From Annona cherimola (Eukaryota; Streptophyta; Magnoliopsida; Magnoliales; Annonaceae), in NCBI GenBank assembly GCA_030490835.1, contig CM059971.1, positions 52,562,012-52,626,011 on the forward strand: a stretch of 64,000 nucleotides of DNA, read 5' to 3'. The position numbers and the translations under genes were made by a program. Shown here one piece after another: positions 43,026 to 55,929 of this stretch. How positions within the stretch are numbered: position 1 is the first letter of the stretch; each line of letters begins with the position of its first letter. The notes below the pieces were generated by a model. The model was given only the letters and a program-made list of their open reading frames with translations, had not been told where the DNA came from and ran no database searches.

Positions 43026-46000
43026 GAACCATTCAATAAGATATTGAAAATATCATTATAGTAAATTTTTATTTAGATACTTATCTTTTATGTTTTAGGT
43101 TCTTGATACTTCAAGATCTCCAAATAGACAATCTTCTAACTCCAATTTGGGTCATAAATTTTTGCTCTAAATAAGAAGGTAACTTTGAATCAAAATTTTT
43201 TTAACAAGTACTTTTATAATTCAATTGTAAGGCATTTATGTTATTTAATTTTTAATGTTTGCAGGATAATGAATCGTTGTTGAAGATCATTAAAGTTTGA
43301 AAGACGGTAGATTTATTTGATCATTAGATGCGAAGTTGATTTTATGTGCTTTCGTATTTTTTTTAAATATTGTGAATTTTACTTTTGAGTGATTGACGAT
43401 TGAAGGATTGAAGAATTGATACCTTTATCTTAAATTTATATTATTAATGAATGTTATCTTTTTATTAGTTTTGATGTGAAATTAATCATATAATGATAGG
43501 AAATTATTATGTTACTAAAACTTCTATCGATTTTATAAGTGGCTAAAATGCAAAGAAAATAGTTGCTAAATATAAATAGTATAAATAAATTTTATTATCC
43601 TATTTTTGTAAATGAAAATTTTTATTATATGTCGATAATTAACTACAAATAAAAATTATTATTATACATCTAAATTACTATTAGTATAGCTCAAAATAAT
43701 TTTATATTAAATTTAATTATAGTATATTAAATATTTATAAATTATTTGATTTACTAATTTTTAAAAATTTATTATAGTATTACTGATAAATAAAAAGTTT
43801 CATTATCTTTTTTTGATAAATAAAGTGTCATTGTCTGACTATTACTAAAGTGATAATGATATTTTCATAATTTCTTAATTAACATTATGACTATTGTGAT
43901 AGTAAAAAGTATTACTAAATAAGTATCATTGTAAGGCACTAAGGTTTAGTGGTGAATACAAAATGTTGGTAAACGTATGAAAAATATTACTAAGTATTTG
44001 TATAATAATGGTTTTTAAAGTTATACTAACAGATTAAAATCATTGTAATATGTATATTATGATGATAGAAAACTATTAGTATATAATTGTTACTATAAAT
44101 ATATCTATACATATGGTTTTAAAAATCATCCAAATAGCCCTATAGCTACTGGTGTATTACCGATGCTTTAAGAACCATGTGCATAGATTTTTCATTCATA
44201 TACTAATGATTTTTAGACTTCAATTACAGGCTTTTCACTGTCACCATATGATATTTTTGTCGTAGTGTTTTATCAAATTTTTAAGCTATGTATATTTAAT
44301 CTATAAACTAAGTTTTATTATTTTTGATATGTGTATATTTTGTTGGATTTTTAAACACAAGGATATTTTAATCATTTCGACTCTATACGAAAAAATCCAA
44401 AAGAAATATATATACATTTGTAAAATGGTAAAACTTTATAGGTTAAATACACTGAATTAACATTTTTATATAAAAAAAAAAAACCTAAGAAAGTTGGGTT
44501 TTTAGTCCAGGCTAGAAGTTGCATTTGTTAATCATGTTCAACAACTCATGTTCAGCAACTGATCGTACTAAGATGTGGGGAGGCATGGAAAGCTTGATTA
44601 TTATTTTTCAAGGGACATATCTCAAAATTAACTTAAATTAAAGAGTGAACTTTTCGAAATGTCAAATTGTTTAATTTTATTCCATAAAAAAATTTGTTTA
44701 ATTTTATAGGCTAACCAAGAGTTAACTAATGCCATAACTACATGTATAATTAAATTATAAATATCCCTAACTATAAAAATCGATTAGATTAAACGGGTTG
44801 GCGTCAACCCATCAACTCAACCTGTTTATATATTTCATATTCAACCACCAGCTCATTTATATATTTCATATAATTCATTTAAATAGATGATTTGGTTATG
44901 TGTCGAGTTTGTCTAACCCACCAGCCCAATTATTCAATCCATAATACCTATTTATGGCTTATAAAGAACTAATATTTTTTTACGTTAATTTTACAAGTTA
45001 CACATATTTAATTTGTCAACAATGGAATCAATATTTAATTAATAATATTTATAGAATTTGATGTTTTAAACTTATTTAGATTATTAGTATTAGAAGCATT
45101 TGTCGAAAATGTATACTTGTATTTATAATTTATTATTTTATTTTTTTGTTATTCAACCCATTAACAACTTATTTTACCACCCGTTAATAACTTGCAATCC
45201 AATCTGTTTATATTAAATGTATCAGGGTTAAGTTGAGATTTTTATAAGTAAATTATAAATGAATTAGGACTGAAGTTTTATAAATAGGTTAATATTAGGA
45301 TTAACCTACAACCTGACACGGTTATACCCATAGCCACCTTATCCATGATGCAACCAACCTAGGTTAGTGTGATTTTATATTAATTAATTATCGGCCTATA
45401 AATAGTTACATTATTACCGAGTCTTCTCCATATGATGTAGACGCCAAAGAAGTTATAAGGACAATAATTTTTCTCGCTTCCTGTAGAACCGCAATCACAT
45501 CTTATTGTACTCTAGCATTTGTAAAGGGCAGCTGACTGCAAATAGGGACCACGTTAACTATAGAAGTTAATTTCCACTAGTCATATAATTAACATCGTTT
45601 GTTTTACTATGGTATCAAAAAACCTAATCAGAGTCTCAAAGAGGTCATATCTTAAAAATGTATATATAATATGTAAATTATGAAAAAAGACTAAATCCAT
45701 TATGATTCGTGTATATAAATTATGAAAAAAATGATTAGATCATTTACCTAATGAATTACAATATAATAATTTATCCATGGGGATGATTTTTAGACATTAT
45801 AGATGTTGAAAATATAACTTTAAAATTAATATTAAAATAAATATTTTATTATATAGATTTTGAATCATTTTCAAATGTGGCCATATACACATTTTTAATA
45901 CATGGCCATATAAATATCTGACTTAAATGAAACTTGGTCTGTCACTAAATAAATTATTATAAATATAATAGGTCTAAAAATTAAATTTTATCAAAATCAA

Positions 46001-46845
46001 ATATGGGCAGGGGGCTCTCTCTAAAAAGGTATAAAATCAAGGTAATAAAATTGATTAGTTTATATCAATTTCAAAAATGTGAATCCAATATCTAAATCAT
46101 TTAAAACATCAATTCTATGCGAATAACTGATGTTTTTTATAAAATATCACAGCATGCATTGTGTAAACAATCTAAGTGTTTTTCACAATTCATACATAGA
46201 AATCTATATTTTCAAGAAAATAAAAAGCACCCAAAACTTAAATTGAAATTATTTTCATACCATAATAAAACCAATTTGAATTAGACTGGCCTTTCTCTGG
46301 TTCGATACACTGAGATTTAATACGTGCAAGGGACCAAAAATTTCATATTCACATAAACGACATGAAACAGATGCCACGCATGAAACCATCGCCTTTTGAA
46401 AAAATTAAAAAATAAAAAATAAAATAGTGATAATCGAGATTCTCTATTTTCTGACCGTCTAATTGACGCGACAGTAAAAATCCTTGGAGATGAAATAGAC
46501 AGTCATTTGACCCATCCTTAGTGGACGCTACTTGATCAGATGCTGTGGCAATGATAAGTTGGGGTTGGCCACAAACGCATGGTACACTGACCAGTGGGCC
46601 ATCTAGTCTCCCGTAACCAACCTTAACTTTTTTTGATTGGGGCCCTTAATTTTTAAACCCATCAAATATGAAAAGTAATTTTAATTTGATTTTTATATAA
46701 TCCACATCAGGTGAAAACGTAAGAGGTGATTTAGGAATATATATTTTTATATTATAGATTATAAAAGCTTTGAATCAAGTTAATTTTTATATTTAGGCTA
46801 AATAAATATTTTTAAACATAATGCATGTTGGATTAAAAAAATAAA
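43026..46845. other. AT-rich intergenic DNA with unplaced repeat traces
   Basis: No gene was recognised. The part at 44,780-45,350 has many (A/G)ACCCA and TGGGTT-like words (for example GGGTTGGCGTCAACCCATCA) and could be an old hAT-type non-autonomous element, but no paired ends or target duplication were found. The rest shows only poly-A/T tracts. Confidence 0.45.
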
Positions 46846-47012
46846 ATAAAATGCCACCAGCCCTCGTGGTAACACCGGGTGCTAAATATGCCCGCCAATA
46901 AGCATTCGAGTCTCATCTTATGTGGGAGAGTGTAAGATTTATGACTGTGACTAGTTATAATATCGGGTGGCATAATATATAAATATTAATAAAAAATAAA
47001 ATAAAATAATGG
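46840..47012 (+). mobile_element. Candidate tRNA-derived SINE
   Basis: The body GCCACCAGCCCTCGTGGTAA...GCATTCGAGTCTCATC carries a B-box-like ATTCGAGTC about 45 bp after a weak A-box-like TGGTAACACCGG. It ends in an AT-rich tail. Nearly identical runs, TAAAAAAATAAAATAAAAT before and TAAAAAATAAAATAAAAT after, could be a target duplication, although such A/T runs are also easy to obtain by chance. Confidence 0.5.
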
Positions 47013-47044
47013 GAAGCCTGGGGTTTCACGTTGTACCTGCTTTC

Positions 47045-47452
47045 ACGGGAACTGGTGGTATGCTCCCCGGAGCATTCAGCTCTCAATGCTCCCGGGTGCA
47101 TAGACCTATTTTTTAAAAAAAAATTTATAAAATTTTTAATCTAGGTGTATTTAACGTCTATATCAATTTTTACCATTTTTGGAGTATTTTAGATATTTAT
47201 TTTTATTTTCGAAAATCAGTGGCATTTTAGTAATTTTAAATTACCTAAAATGCCACTAATTTTCAAAAATAAAAAATAAATATCTAAAATACTCCAAAAA
47301 TGGTAAAAAATTATACACATATTAAATACACCTAGATTAACAATCTTATAAAGAAATTTTTTTAAATAAAAAAGTAAAAAAAATGGTGCATGCACTCCGG
47401 AGCATTGAGAGCTCAACGCTTCTCGGAGCATACGACCGGGCTCCCACTTTCA
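47045..47452. mobile_element. Foldback / MITE-like element with ~190-bp arms
   Basis: The left arm starts GTATGCTCCCCGGAGCATTC, and the right arm, reverse-complemented, GTATGCTCCGAGAAGCGTTG. Both continue through GAGCTCTCAATGCTCC(C)GG and a long matched stretch (TTTTTACCATTTTTGGAGTA and complement) to the centre near 47,242. The whole would form a hairpin. There is no coding content. A CTTTCAC(G/A)G motif flanks both sides but not at equal distance, so the duplication is uncertain. Confidence 0.82.
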
Positions 47453-47584
47453 CAGCAATAAAGCTCTCGAAATATTAGCATACATGTGAAAATTTCGCAC
47501 ATGTTTGTACAGATTGATAATAAAATCAATTCAAACAATATGTCAGCTGAGGAAATAAACAAGGTCTAGACATTTGAAATTACG

Positions 47585-49035
47585 AGTGTTTGTTTTCTTA
47601 TAAAACTTTTCAATTTAACTTTTTACATTTTATAATTACTCTATTTTTTAATTAATTCTTCACCTTTTCCTATATAAAATACCATATTTTTTTAATTATT
47701 TTTATACAACTATCAATACAACTAATCTATCTATTTTAACTTTATTCTCTTTACTCCTCATTATTATCTTTATTATATTGCATTATTTTCTCTAATTTCA
47801 AAAAATTTTACTCTAAAAACTTTTCATTCAGAAATTTTATCACTTTCCAAACACACTTGTACCAACTTTTCATAAAACAAACTTTTCATTTTACCTGCAG
47901 TTTTTTTTATTTTTTATTGTCATGTACTTACAGCTCATCTCAAAGTATGATTTGTGTTGAATATAAGGTGTTTGTTTTTAAAAAAAAACTTTTCAATCTA
48001 AAATTTTTCATTCTCCACAACTACTTAATTTTTTAATTATTTTTTTCATATCTTTCTATAAAAACTACCCTACTTTTTAATCATTTTACACAACATTCAT
48101 GCAATTAACTTATCTATTTTAAATTAATTCACTTTATTTCTCATTATTAACCTTATCATATCACATTTTTTATCTCATTTTAATAACTTTTACACCAAGG
48201 GTGTGTGGGATAATGTGTAAAATGTCAAGTTAAAAATTTTTAATCTAAAACTTTTTACTTCCTATAACTATACTATTTTGTAATCATTTTTTTATATCTT
48301 CGCGTACAACTCTCTAAGGAAAAATTTGTGTCATATACCTCTACTTTGCTTATTAGTATTTTAGATCATCTAAGTTTGCATATTAGCATATTAGGCCTTG
48401 CGAAGTTTCCGTATTTACATTTTAAATGCTTACCCCCAACGATGTCCAAAAATACAATTAAATCTATGCGTAATGTCAAAAATATCTTTTACATCTATAT
48501 GATAAGCAAGGTAGTCATGCCTAAAAACCAACATCATTTGCGCAATGGAGCCTCACGAATTTGTGGTGATGACATTTAGGAAGATAATATTGATTTTTGA
48601 CCATCATTGTCTTACTTTTAATACAGATATAAACATATTTTCGATATTACACATAGGTTTAACAATATTTTTTAACGCCGTTAAGGGTGAGGGTTTAAAA
48701 TACAAAGACCGAAACTTTGCAAAGTCTAATATGCTAATACACAAAAAAAAAAAATTTAAAATGTTAATACGCAAAGTTAAAGGATTTATGACATAAATTT
48801 CTCACTATCCTACTTTTTAATTGTTTCTACATAACTACTTATATAACTAACCTATCGATTTTGACTTTATTCTTTTTACTCCACATCATTATCTCTATTA
48901 TATCTCATTATTTTCCTTCAATTTTAAAACTTTTGTACCAAAAATTTTTTATTCAAAAATTTTTTCACTTCTAAATACACCTCAAAAACTTTTTATTGAA
49001 AAATTTTATCACTTTTCAAACACACCCTAAAATGA
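47585..49035. repeat. Three copies of a ~280-bp AT-rich repeat
   Basis: Copies begin GTTT..TTTTCAATTTAACTTTTTAC-like at ~47,588, ~47,970 and ~48,210, and share CTATCTATTTTAACTTTATT, CTCATTATTATCTTTAT and AATTTTATCACTTTCCAAAC-type blocks. The third is split by a foldback element (48,311-48,806). They are probably tandem duplicates of a non-autonomous element; no termini were assigned. Confidence 0.65.
48311..48806. mobile_element. Foldback element inside the third repeat copy
   Basis: The ends are inverted over about 95 bp: left AAATTTGTGTCATATACCTC...GCATATTAGCATATTAGGCC, and the right reverse-complemented AAATTTATGTCATAAATCCT...GTGTATTAGCATATTAGACT. It interrupts the repeat between TACAACT and TATCCTACTTTTT. 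Interior open frames (48,328-48,796) show no recognisable protein. Confidence 0.72.
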
Positions 49036-49438
49036 AAGGCAAGAAACTCCCTCAAATTCAATATCTGGTCAGCCGGAATATGTGACAAAGATGAGCACTA
49101 GCGGCTAACACCATTTTAATTGGAATTGCATATATGCTTAATCACGTTTTTAGCATGAACGCATATTCACTTTTTTTCTCATCTTATCATGAGAAAGGAA
49201 AATTTTTCCTGCATATGAAAGCATTATTGTAAGAAAATTTTTCTTATTTGTGAAAGTATCATCATTGGGAAGTAAATTTTCTTTATATATCTTGCTAATA
49301 AAGATTTTTTGGTTGATAACGAAGGTTGGCAAGATCAACTTTCTCACGGTGCTTAATGCATGCATTTTGAATGTTTTATGCTTATAGGTCAACAAGATGA
49401 TTTATCACATTTAGATGGGTAATATTACTTTAATTATT

Positions 49439-49586
49439 AAGGAATGATCCTGCTCGCCCGAGCTCAGCAAATGTCTCGCTTAGCACACCTAAAAAAAATC
49501 TATTTATAACACTTTTTAAAAACTTTTTCTTCAATAGGCTAAGTGAGATATATGCTTAGCCCGAACTAACATGATCACTTTCTTAA
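49439..49586. mobile_element. Short MITE-like element, ~145 bp
   Basis: Imperfect terminal inverted repeats of about 45 bp: left GGAATGATCCTGCTCGCCCG...TCTCGCTTAGC, right reverse-complemented GAAAGTGATCATGTTAGTTC...TCTCACTTAGC. TTAA is present just outside both ends and may be the duplication. Confidence 0.62.
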
Positions 49587-50535
49587 TAAGGCTCCAATTT
49601 TATATAACCTACTTATACTATGCTCTTCGTGCAACCCTCTTTATGTTATCTCACAGATGATGTAAAATCTACTTTTCCCATTGCATTTAAAATTTATATG
49701 TTGTAATATTGTGACACATTCATTATTTGTATTATAGAGAAAGTAAGGGATTTACAAATGGGTAAAATGGATATAATATTTTAAAAGAGTAATAAACTAT
49801 TAGTGGGGCTCGGATTCAGTACGGGGATACAAGCATATAATTTTAATTTTTTAATTTTTCATAAAAACTAATACTAAATTAAATATATTCAATTTACATA
49901 TCAAATTTTGATATTAAATTAAAAACATTTAAATCTAATTTTTTATAAGAAATAAAAAATTTAAAGTATATAAATTAGTGTAACATAATAGTATTTAGTA
50001 TTAGTGTGTATGCAGTGTGTTTAGCATTTGGGAAAATAAATAAAGAGATTTGCTAGACGACTGTAAATCGCAACAAACAAATTCAAATGACTAAGATGAA
50101 TATCCGACAGATTTTGAATATGACTTGGAGCCTTTTCTTCTAAATGAAAATTCTATGCCTTCTTTCTCTCCAGCATGCTTCTATATCGAAGTCTTGCTAA
50201 CGGAACTGCTTGGCTTGTCTTATATGCTGCAGACATTTATTAACATTAGAACTATGTAGTCAAGCAACATGAGTTATATCTGAATTTTATTGCGAAGACT
50301 CACCTTGTTGAGAAATGTAAGAGCAGCAGTAAAGGGGTCATTAAATAGGAATCATATATCTTATTGTCAAGTTCTATAGGACTGCCACCTACAAGTTAGA
50401 GCACTAATCTGCAACCAACACATGAAAATACAACGTTGTTATATATACAGTCAGTTTTATGATAACCGAAACCATAAACAAACAAGAATGGTATGTGACA
50501 ACCGAAATCAGATTAAACAAACAGCTGTAATAAAC
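49587..50535. other. Non-coding, no feature recognised
   Basis: This lies where the C-terminal exons of the dihydrolipoyl dehydrogenase remnant would be expected (minus strand), but none could be read. The composition at 50,100-50,400 is more gene-like than the flank. Confidence 0.4.
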
Positions 50536-50539
50536 TTAG

Positions 50540-53170
50540 TCCAAATAATTGATAATAGTGCAAGCCTTTGGTTCCTCGGTCTTTGCATCGATACACTTAA
50601 TCATCACAAGAGATCCTTAGTTGGAGTGATCTATTATAAACAGAAGGAAAAATAAGAATAATAATGATTTTTGTTCCCCTCTAAGAAATCTAATATGCCC
50701 AAAGTAAATATTAACCAAGAACTGCTTTTGCAAAAATGCCTGCATGGTAATCAATTTTCTTTGGATTAATGAGAACTCTCGGAGACAATTTCCCTATCTC
50801 GGGATCAATGTGTGGCACGAGTTGATCTAAAGCTTCAACAAAGTTAACCTGAAAATGAGGTAATAGAGATTTAGCTCAATTGGTACTCACAAGAAAATTT
50901 GCATGGACAAACATTAAAAGGTTGAAAATTTGTACTAATTAGAGTGTTATACAAATGAACTACTGGCAGTAACCACTGAGGCACATTTGCTAGCTAAAGA
51001 AAGCTAAGAAGAAAATATATAAGACTGAAAGGAAAATCCTCTAGGGACCTTATTCTACTTGTGTGATTACTTATCTCCATGCCTTGAATGAAAGAAAGCT
51101 AACAAGTTGTGCTGAAGAATGTTAAATTGGCAGATGCTAGGCAATGGCCTTAAACTTTGAAAGTGCAATTAGAGACTAAAAATATAAAGATTCCTTTGCT
51201 TAAAAATCTCACAATAGTAAACAAGCATTCATTATCAAAATACATGCAGAAAATCTCACAAAATGGTTTTGCTTCCTTATAAGAAAGAGAAGATTGAGTG
51301 ACATAGGACACAATCATGATTAATCAAATTGCAAACACTGTTTCCAAAATTAACAAGCAACAGGAAATAAAGGTTGTTATCAACTCATCCAGCTAGGTAG
51401 AAAAATAGCTTGTTAATGCATAAAACACCCACCTCACATCCAAGTGCTGTGTACACATAATTGAATTAAAGGCCAATATAACTGTTGCCTACAATAGCTA
51501 TCCAACCAAGATCAAACTCAAACTTCAGAGCATGGTTGCTTATAATTTCAGTTTTCCCTGTAGGCAATCATCCATAAAGATTCAGAAAATTTCCTATAGA
51601 GAAGAAAATAACTTGTCCTCCTATAATAGAAATGTATCTAAGAAATATCTCAGAAGCAAAACAAGTTTTTGGTACAAAAATCTCAGAGAACACATAGAGA
51701 ACATTGTATCAAAAATCTCAAATTACAAATTATTGCTTTTGTAAACTAACTGGACAGGATAACATAAGCAAAATGATCACAGATTACAATCAAGATTTTC
51801 CACAATGACCTTATAGCATAGAATAGATGCATAAAACATGCGGATAATTAGAGATTATAACTCACCATCAACCTTAATGTCATTAGGAACAAAGGGAACA
51901 GACCCAGTGGCAATAATTATATCTTTCGTTGTTAGTACTGCGTCAGTGAAGCCAATTTTTTCATATTTGCCCTTCTGCAGGCTCTAACATATTTCAAAAT
52001 GAATCAAATTAAAAATTTATAATGATAAAATTAGGAAATGGTTGGTTTTGACAAGCTAATATACAAAAAACAAAAAGGACAAACAAAAGCAAGGGAATTC
52101 TCAAGCCTGTTACAAAAATATCTCCACAAAATCCTCACAACTCAAAACAGTTTCAAGTGCAGGCAACAACTTTTAGCAACTAAGACATATAAAATGGATA
52201 TGGATAATTTCAGAAATTAAAGAAATGACAGTATCATTGCTTACCACAACTGGCAAACACCTATCAATAAGTCTACACCTAAAGCTTTCATCGTATTCGT
52301 CAGGTTGCTTCAAATTTCTGAAGCAAGATTGATTGCATGATCAGCAACATCCCGTCCATCATAACTAGCAGTAGCAACCTATCATCCAGAGCAGCAGCTT
52401 GTCAAAGTGACATACTCATTAAATGGTGACACATAATAGTAAACTTTTTACATTAGCACTCAAAACACTATCAATCTTGAGAAGAAGGGGACATTAGCCA
52501 TTGTGATACGATGCAATAACTGGACTGTAATAAGTATAATGCGGGCAACTCAAATCACCCAGAACTATTACAAATACTGTGGCTCATGTTTGAGTTCTTC
52601 CATCAAGTAGCAAAAACAGTATATCTCCAAAGTATATCAGAATAATTGGGAAGATACATGCATCAACTCCTGGTAGAAATTTGAAAGAGACATTTTTGTT
52701 CTTTCACATACAATAAATGATTGAATATGCCTCTATCTGTGCACATAATATAGACCTTCATTCATCCTGTTTCACATTCATATATTTCATGAATTCACAT
52801 GCAGTTTCAATAACTTTTTGCTAAGGACTATTGATAAGCATCAAGTCCTCACTATATTGCATGAATTTATCATGCATATCTGGCAAAAGGTATAAAAGGG
52901 GCATTGAAGTATTTGCATACATAAGGGCCAAAACATGGTCAATATTTTCACCAAGCTCTCACGATAATGTGACAACCATTCTAGGCGAAAAAGACGTAAA
53001 TAAGGACATTGGCATGACACTACCTATAAACCCAAGGCCTTCAAGTGATGCTCAATATGAAGCTCTCTCATCTAGCCATTCACAGCAAGAAAGGATTTAG
53101 AAGGCACACATCCCTTATTGACATAAGTTCCTCCAACCACATCACCCTCAACGATTGCAGTTTTAAGACT
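50540..53170 (-). pseudogene. Plastid-type dihydrolipoyl dehydrogenase pseudogene with introns
   Basis: Six exon remnants lie in protein order on the minus strand. They are: ~53,150-53,040 ([32 protein letters not shown]); ~52,375-52,250 (YDGRDVADHAINLAS, MKALGVDLL); ~51,985-51,862 ([19 protein letters not shown]); ~51,566-51,436 (ISNHALKF, WIAIVGNSYIGL, VYTALG); ~50,850-50,727 ([37 protein letters not shown]); ~50,605-50,540 (IDAKTEEPK). These match the FAD and NAD domains of the plastid pyruvate dehydrogenase E3 subunit. Splice sites remain (for example GTGAGT after the third). Stops occur in at least three exons, the first redox Cys (GGTC) is Tyr, and the N- and C-terminal parts are absent. 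Non-functional; it arose from genomic DNA, not from a spliced RNA. Confidence 0.92.
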
Positions 53171-54065
53171 CTGTGATCGATGCATTTACCATGAATGGGA
53201 AGAGGGTAATAAAGAAATCACATATCACAACAAGATATGACGTATCTTTATTTCAATTTGTTATGAGCTGCCAGTTATATTTATCAATCTTATAGCCATG
53301 CGAATTCTTCTTGACTCACTTCAGATGAAAACAAGAACCCGAAAATATAGCTAAACAAGAACAAACCAAAACTTTATAATCGCTAAATTGCATATCTAGT
53401 ATCTACAATCAGTACCATACAATAAGCTGACGTGGAAGCCATTATATTATGTGTTGATTGCGATTTGTCAAATATAAAGAGAAAATAAAATATCTGGAAC
53501 TAAAAGAACTAAAAGAACATGGTTATATCGATCAAACGAAAACTACAACTTATTCATCGATCATGAACAAACTAAAGAAACTACAAGATTTTAAAACTAC
53601 CAAAACAAGGAAAAGACGCTCAAATGTTTATACGAAACTGGAAATGGACAGGAGGGCCAACCATGGGAAGCACTTCTCATGAGAAAAAAAAGGAAGCAGG
53701 GGCAATGTGGTAATTTTCCATCGTGAGTATGTTTCGTTAAAAACGTGAGTATGTTTGGTTTTTTGATAAATTTTATATTATATACATACGAAATCTCAAT
53801 CTATTCCATTCATTTGATAGATCAATTAGTAAAACGTATGTAAACATAATTTTTCATTATTTGACAATTTTTAAAAATATTAGTGTACAAAAAATAATTT
53901 TTTAATAAGATTTCATCATAATTGGTAAAGTTGAAAAATATAATTTTTATTAGAAGTTATGTTATATTATTTAAAGTTAATGTAATTAAGGTACTCTCAA
54001 GAATAACAATTTCTTATATTTTTCTTGAATTTTTGAAAATTTATTAATATTTTTTTATTTTCTGA

Positions 54066-55215
54066 ATATAATAGAATCTAACCGTGCCTAACCCTATCTA
54101 ACCGCGTCTAACCCTGTCTAACCGTGTCTAATTTTTGAAATTAATAATTTAATCCTAATTTAACACCTGTAATATGATCCTAGGGCCCTTATAAGGTCAT
54201 ATATATCTTAAAAACTAAATTTGGAACCCAAATAATATGATTTATTAAAATCACCATAATCTAACTGTGTCTAACCCTGTCTAACCGCGTCTAACCGTGT
54301 CTAACCGTGTCTAATTTTTAAAATTATTAATTTAATCCTAATTTAACATCTGTAATATGATCCTAGGGCCCTTATAAGGTCATATATATCTTAAAAACCA
54401 AATTTGAAACCTAAATAATATGATTTATTAAAATCACCATAATCTAACCATGTCTAACCATGTCTAACCGTGTCTAACCGCGTCTAACCCTATCTAACCG
54501 CGTCTAATCGTGTCTAATTTTTGAAATTAATAATTTAATTCTAATTTAACACCTGTAATATGATCCCAGGGCCTTTGTAAGGCCATTTATATCTTAAAAA
54601 CTAAATTTGGAACCCAAATAATATGATTTATTAAAATCATCATAATCTAACCGTGTCTAACTGAGTCTAACCGTGTCTAACCGCGTCTAACCGCGTCTAA
54701 CCGTGTCTAATTTTTGAAATTAATAATTTAATCCTAATTTAACACCTGTAATATGATCCTAGGGCCCTTAAAAGGCCATATATATCTTAAAAACTAAATT
54801 TGGAACCCAAATAATATGATTTATTAAAATCACCATAATCTAACTGTGTCTAACCCTGTCTAACCGTGTCTAACCCTGTCTAACCGTGTCTAACCCTGTC
54901 TAACCGCGTCTAACTGTGTCTAACCGTATCTAACCGTGTCTAACCGCGTCTAACCACGTCTAACTATGTCTAATTTTTCAAATTAATAATTTAATCCTAA
55001 TTTAACACCTGTAATATGATTCTAGGGCCCTTATAAGATCATATATATCTTAAAAACCAAATTTGGAACCCAAATAATATGAATTATTAAAATCACCATA
55101 ATCTAACCGTGTCTAACCGCGTCTAACCGTGTCTAACCGTGTCTAATGGCGTCTAACCTTGTCTAACCGCGTCTAACCGCGTCTAACCGTGTCTAACTGT
55201 GTCTAACTGAATCTA
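54066..55215. repeat. 10-bp minisatellite (GTCTAACCGT-type) in a higher-order repeat
   Basis: The decamer GTCTAACCG(T/C) and variants (CCCT, CTGT) form runs of three to thirteen units separated by the spacer starting ATTTTTGAAATTAATAATTT and containing TAATATGATCCTAGGGCCCT. Spacer starts are near 54,131, 54,313, 54,517, 54,709 and 54,972. Same architecture as 4.03-5.03 kb, where the decamer is CATCTAACAG or CATCTAACCG. Confidence 0.88.
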
Positions 55216-55929
55216 ATTTTTTTTATAATTTATGAATATTTTACCTAATCTATGTATTTTGCAAAATGTATATACTTTAATATTTATTCGAGGACTAAAT
55301 AATTTTGAAACTAAATAAATATAAAAAGTTATAATTAAAAATATTGACTCCACTTGATTAAATGAAATAAAAATTTATATAAAGAAATAAAATAGTAAAA
55401 AATATTATATATATGACGTTGTAGAATAAAAATTTTGATAAATTATATATAACTGTGACCTAGATTTAATATGTAAATATATGTTACTTTTTGGGATAAG
55501 TTAAATGATCAATTTCTCAAAATTATAAAATAATATTATTATAGTTTATACTATAAATTTAAAGTCTTAATATAATAATTTTAATTTATTGTTACTGTAA
55601 TTAATTAATTTAAACTAAAAATAAAAATTTATTGACTTCAAGTTAAATCAATGTAAACAAACAATTTAATAAACTATAATAATATTGAACAAAAAATATA
55701 TACAAAATTTCATGTTATAGAACACCTCTAAATTTATTACAGTTTATATTACAAATTTAACATATTAATATACTAATTGTGATTTATTGTCACTATAATT
55801 AATAAATTTAAAATAAAAATAAAAATTTATTTACTTGAAGTCAAATCAATCTAAAATTATCAGTTTAATAAATATTTACATTGAATTATAGAAAATCTTC
55901 ATATTATATAAAACAAGATATTCATTTTT

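Noticed and set aside
44780..45350. Old hAT-like element
   Set aside because: Suggestive (A/G)ACCCA words occur, but no matching ends or duplication were found.
46895..46925. tRNA gene
   Set aside because: Only a B-box-like word is present; no cloverleaf could be formed, and a SINE is the better reading.
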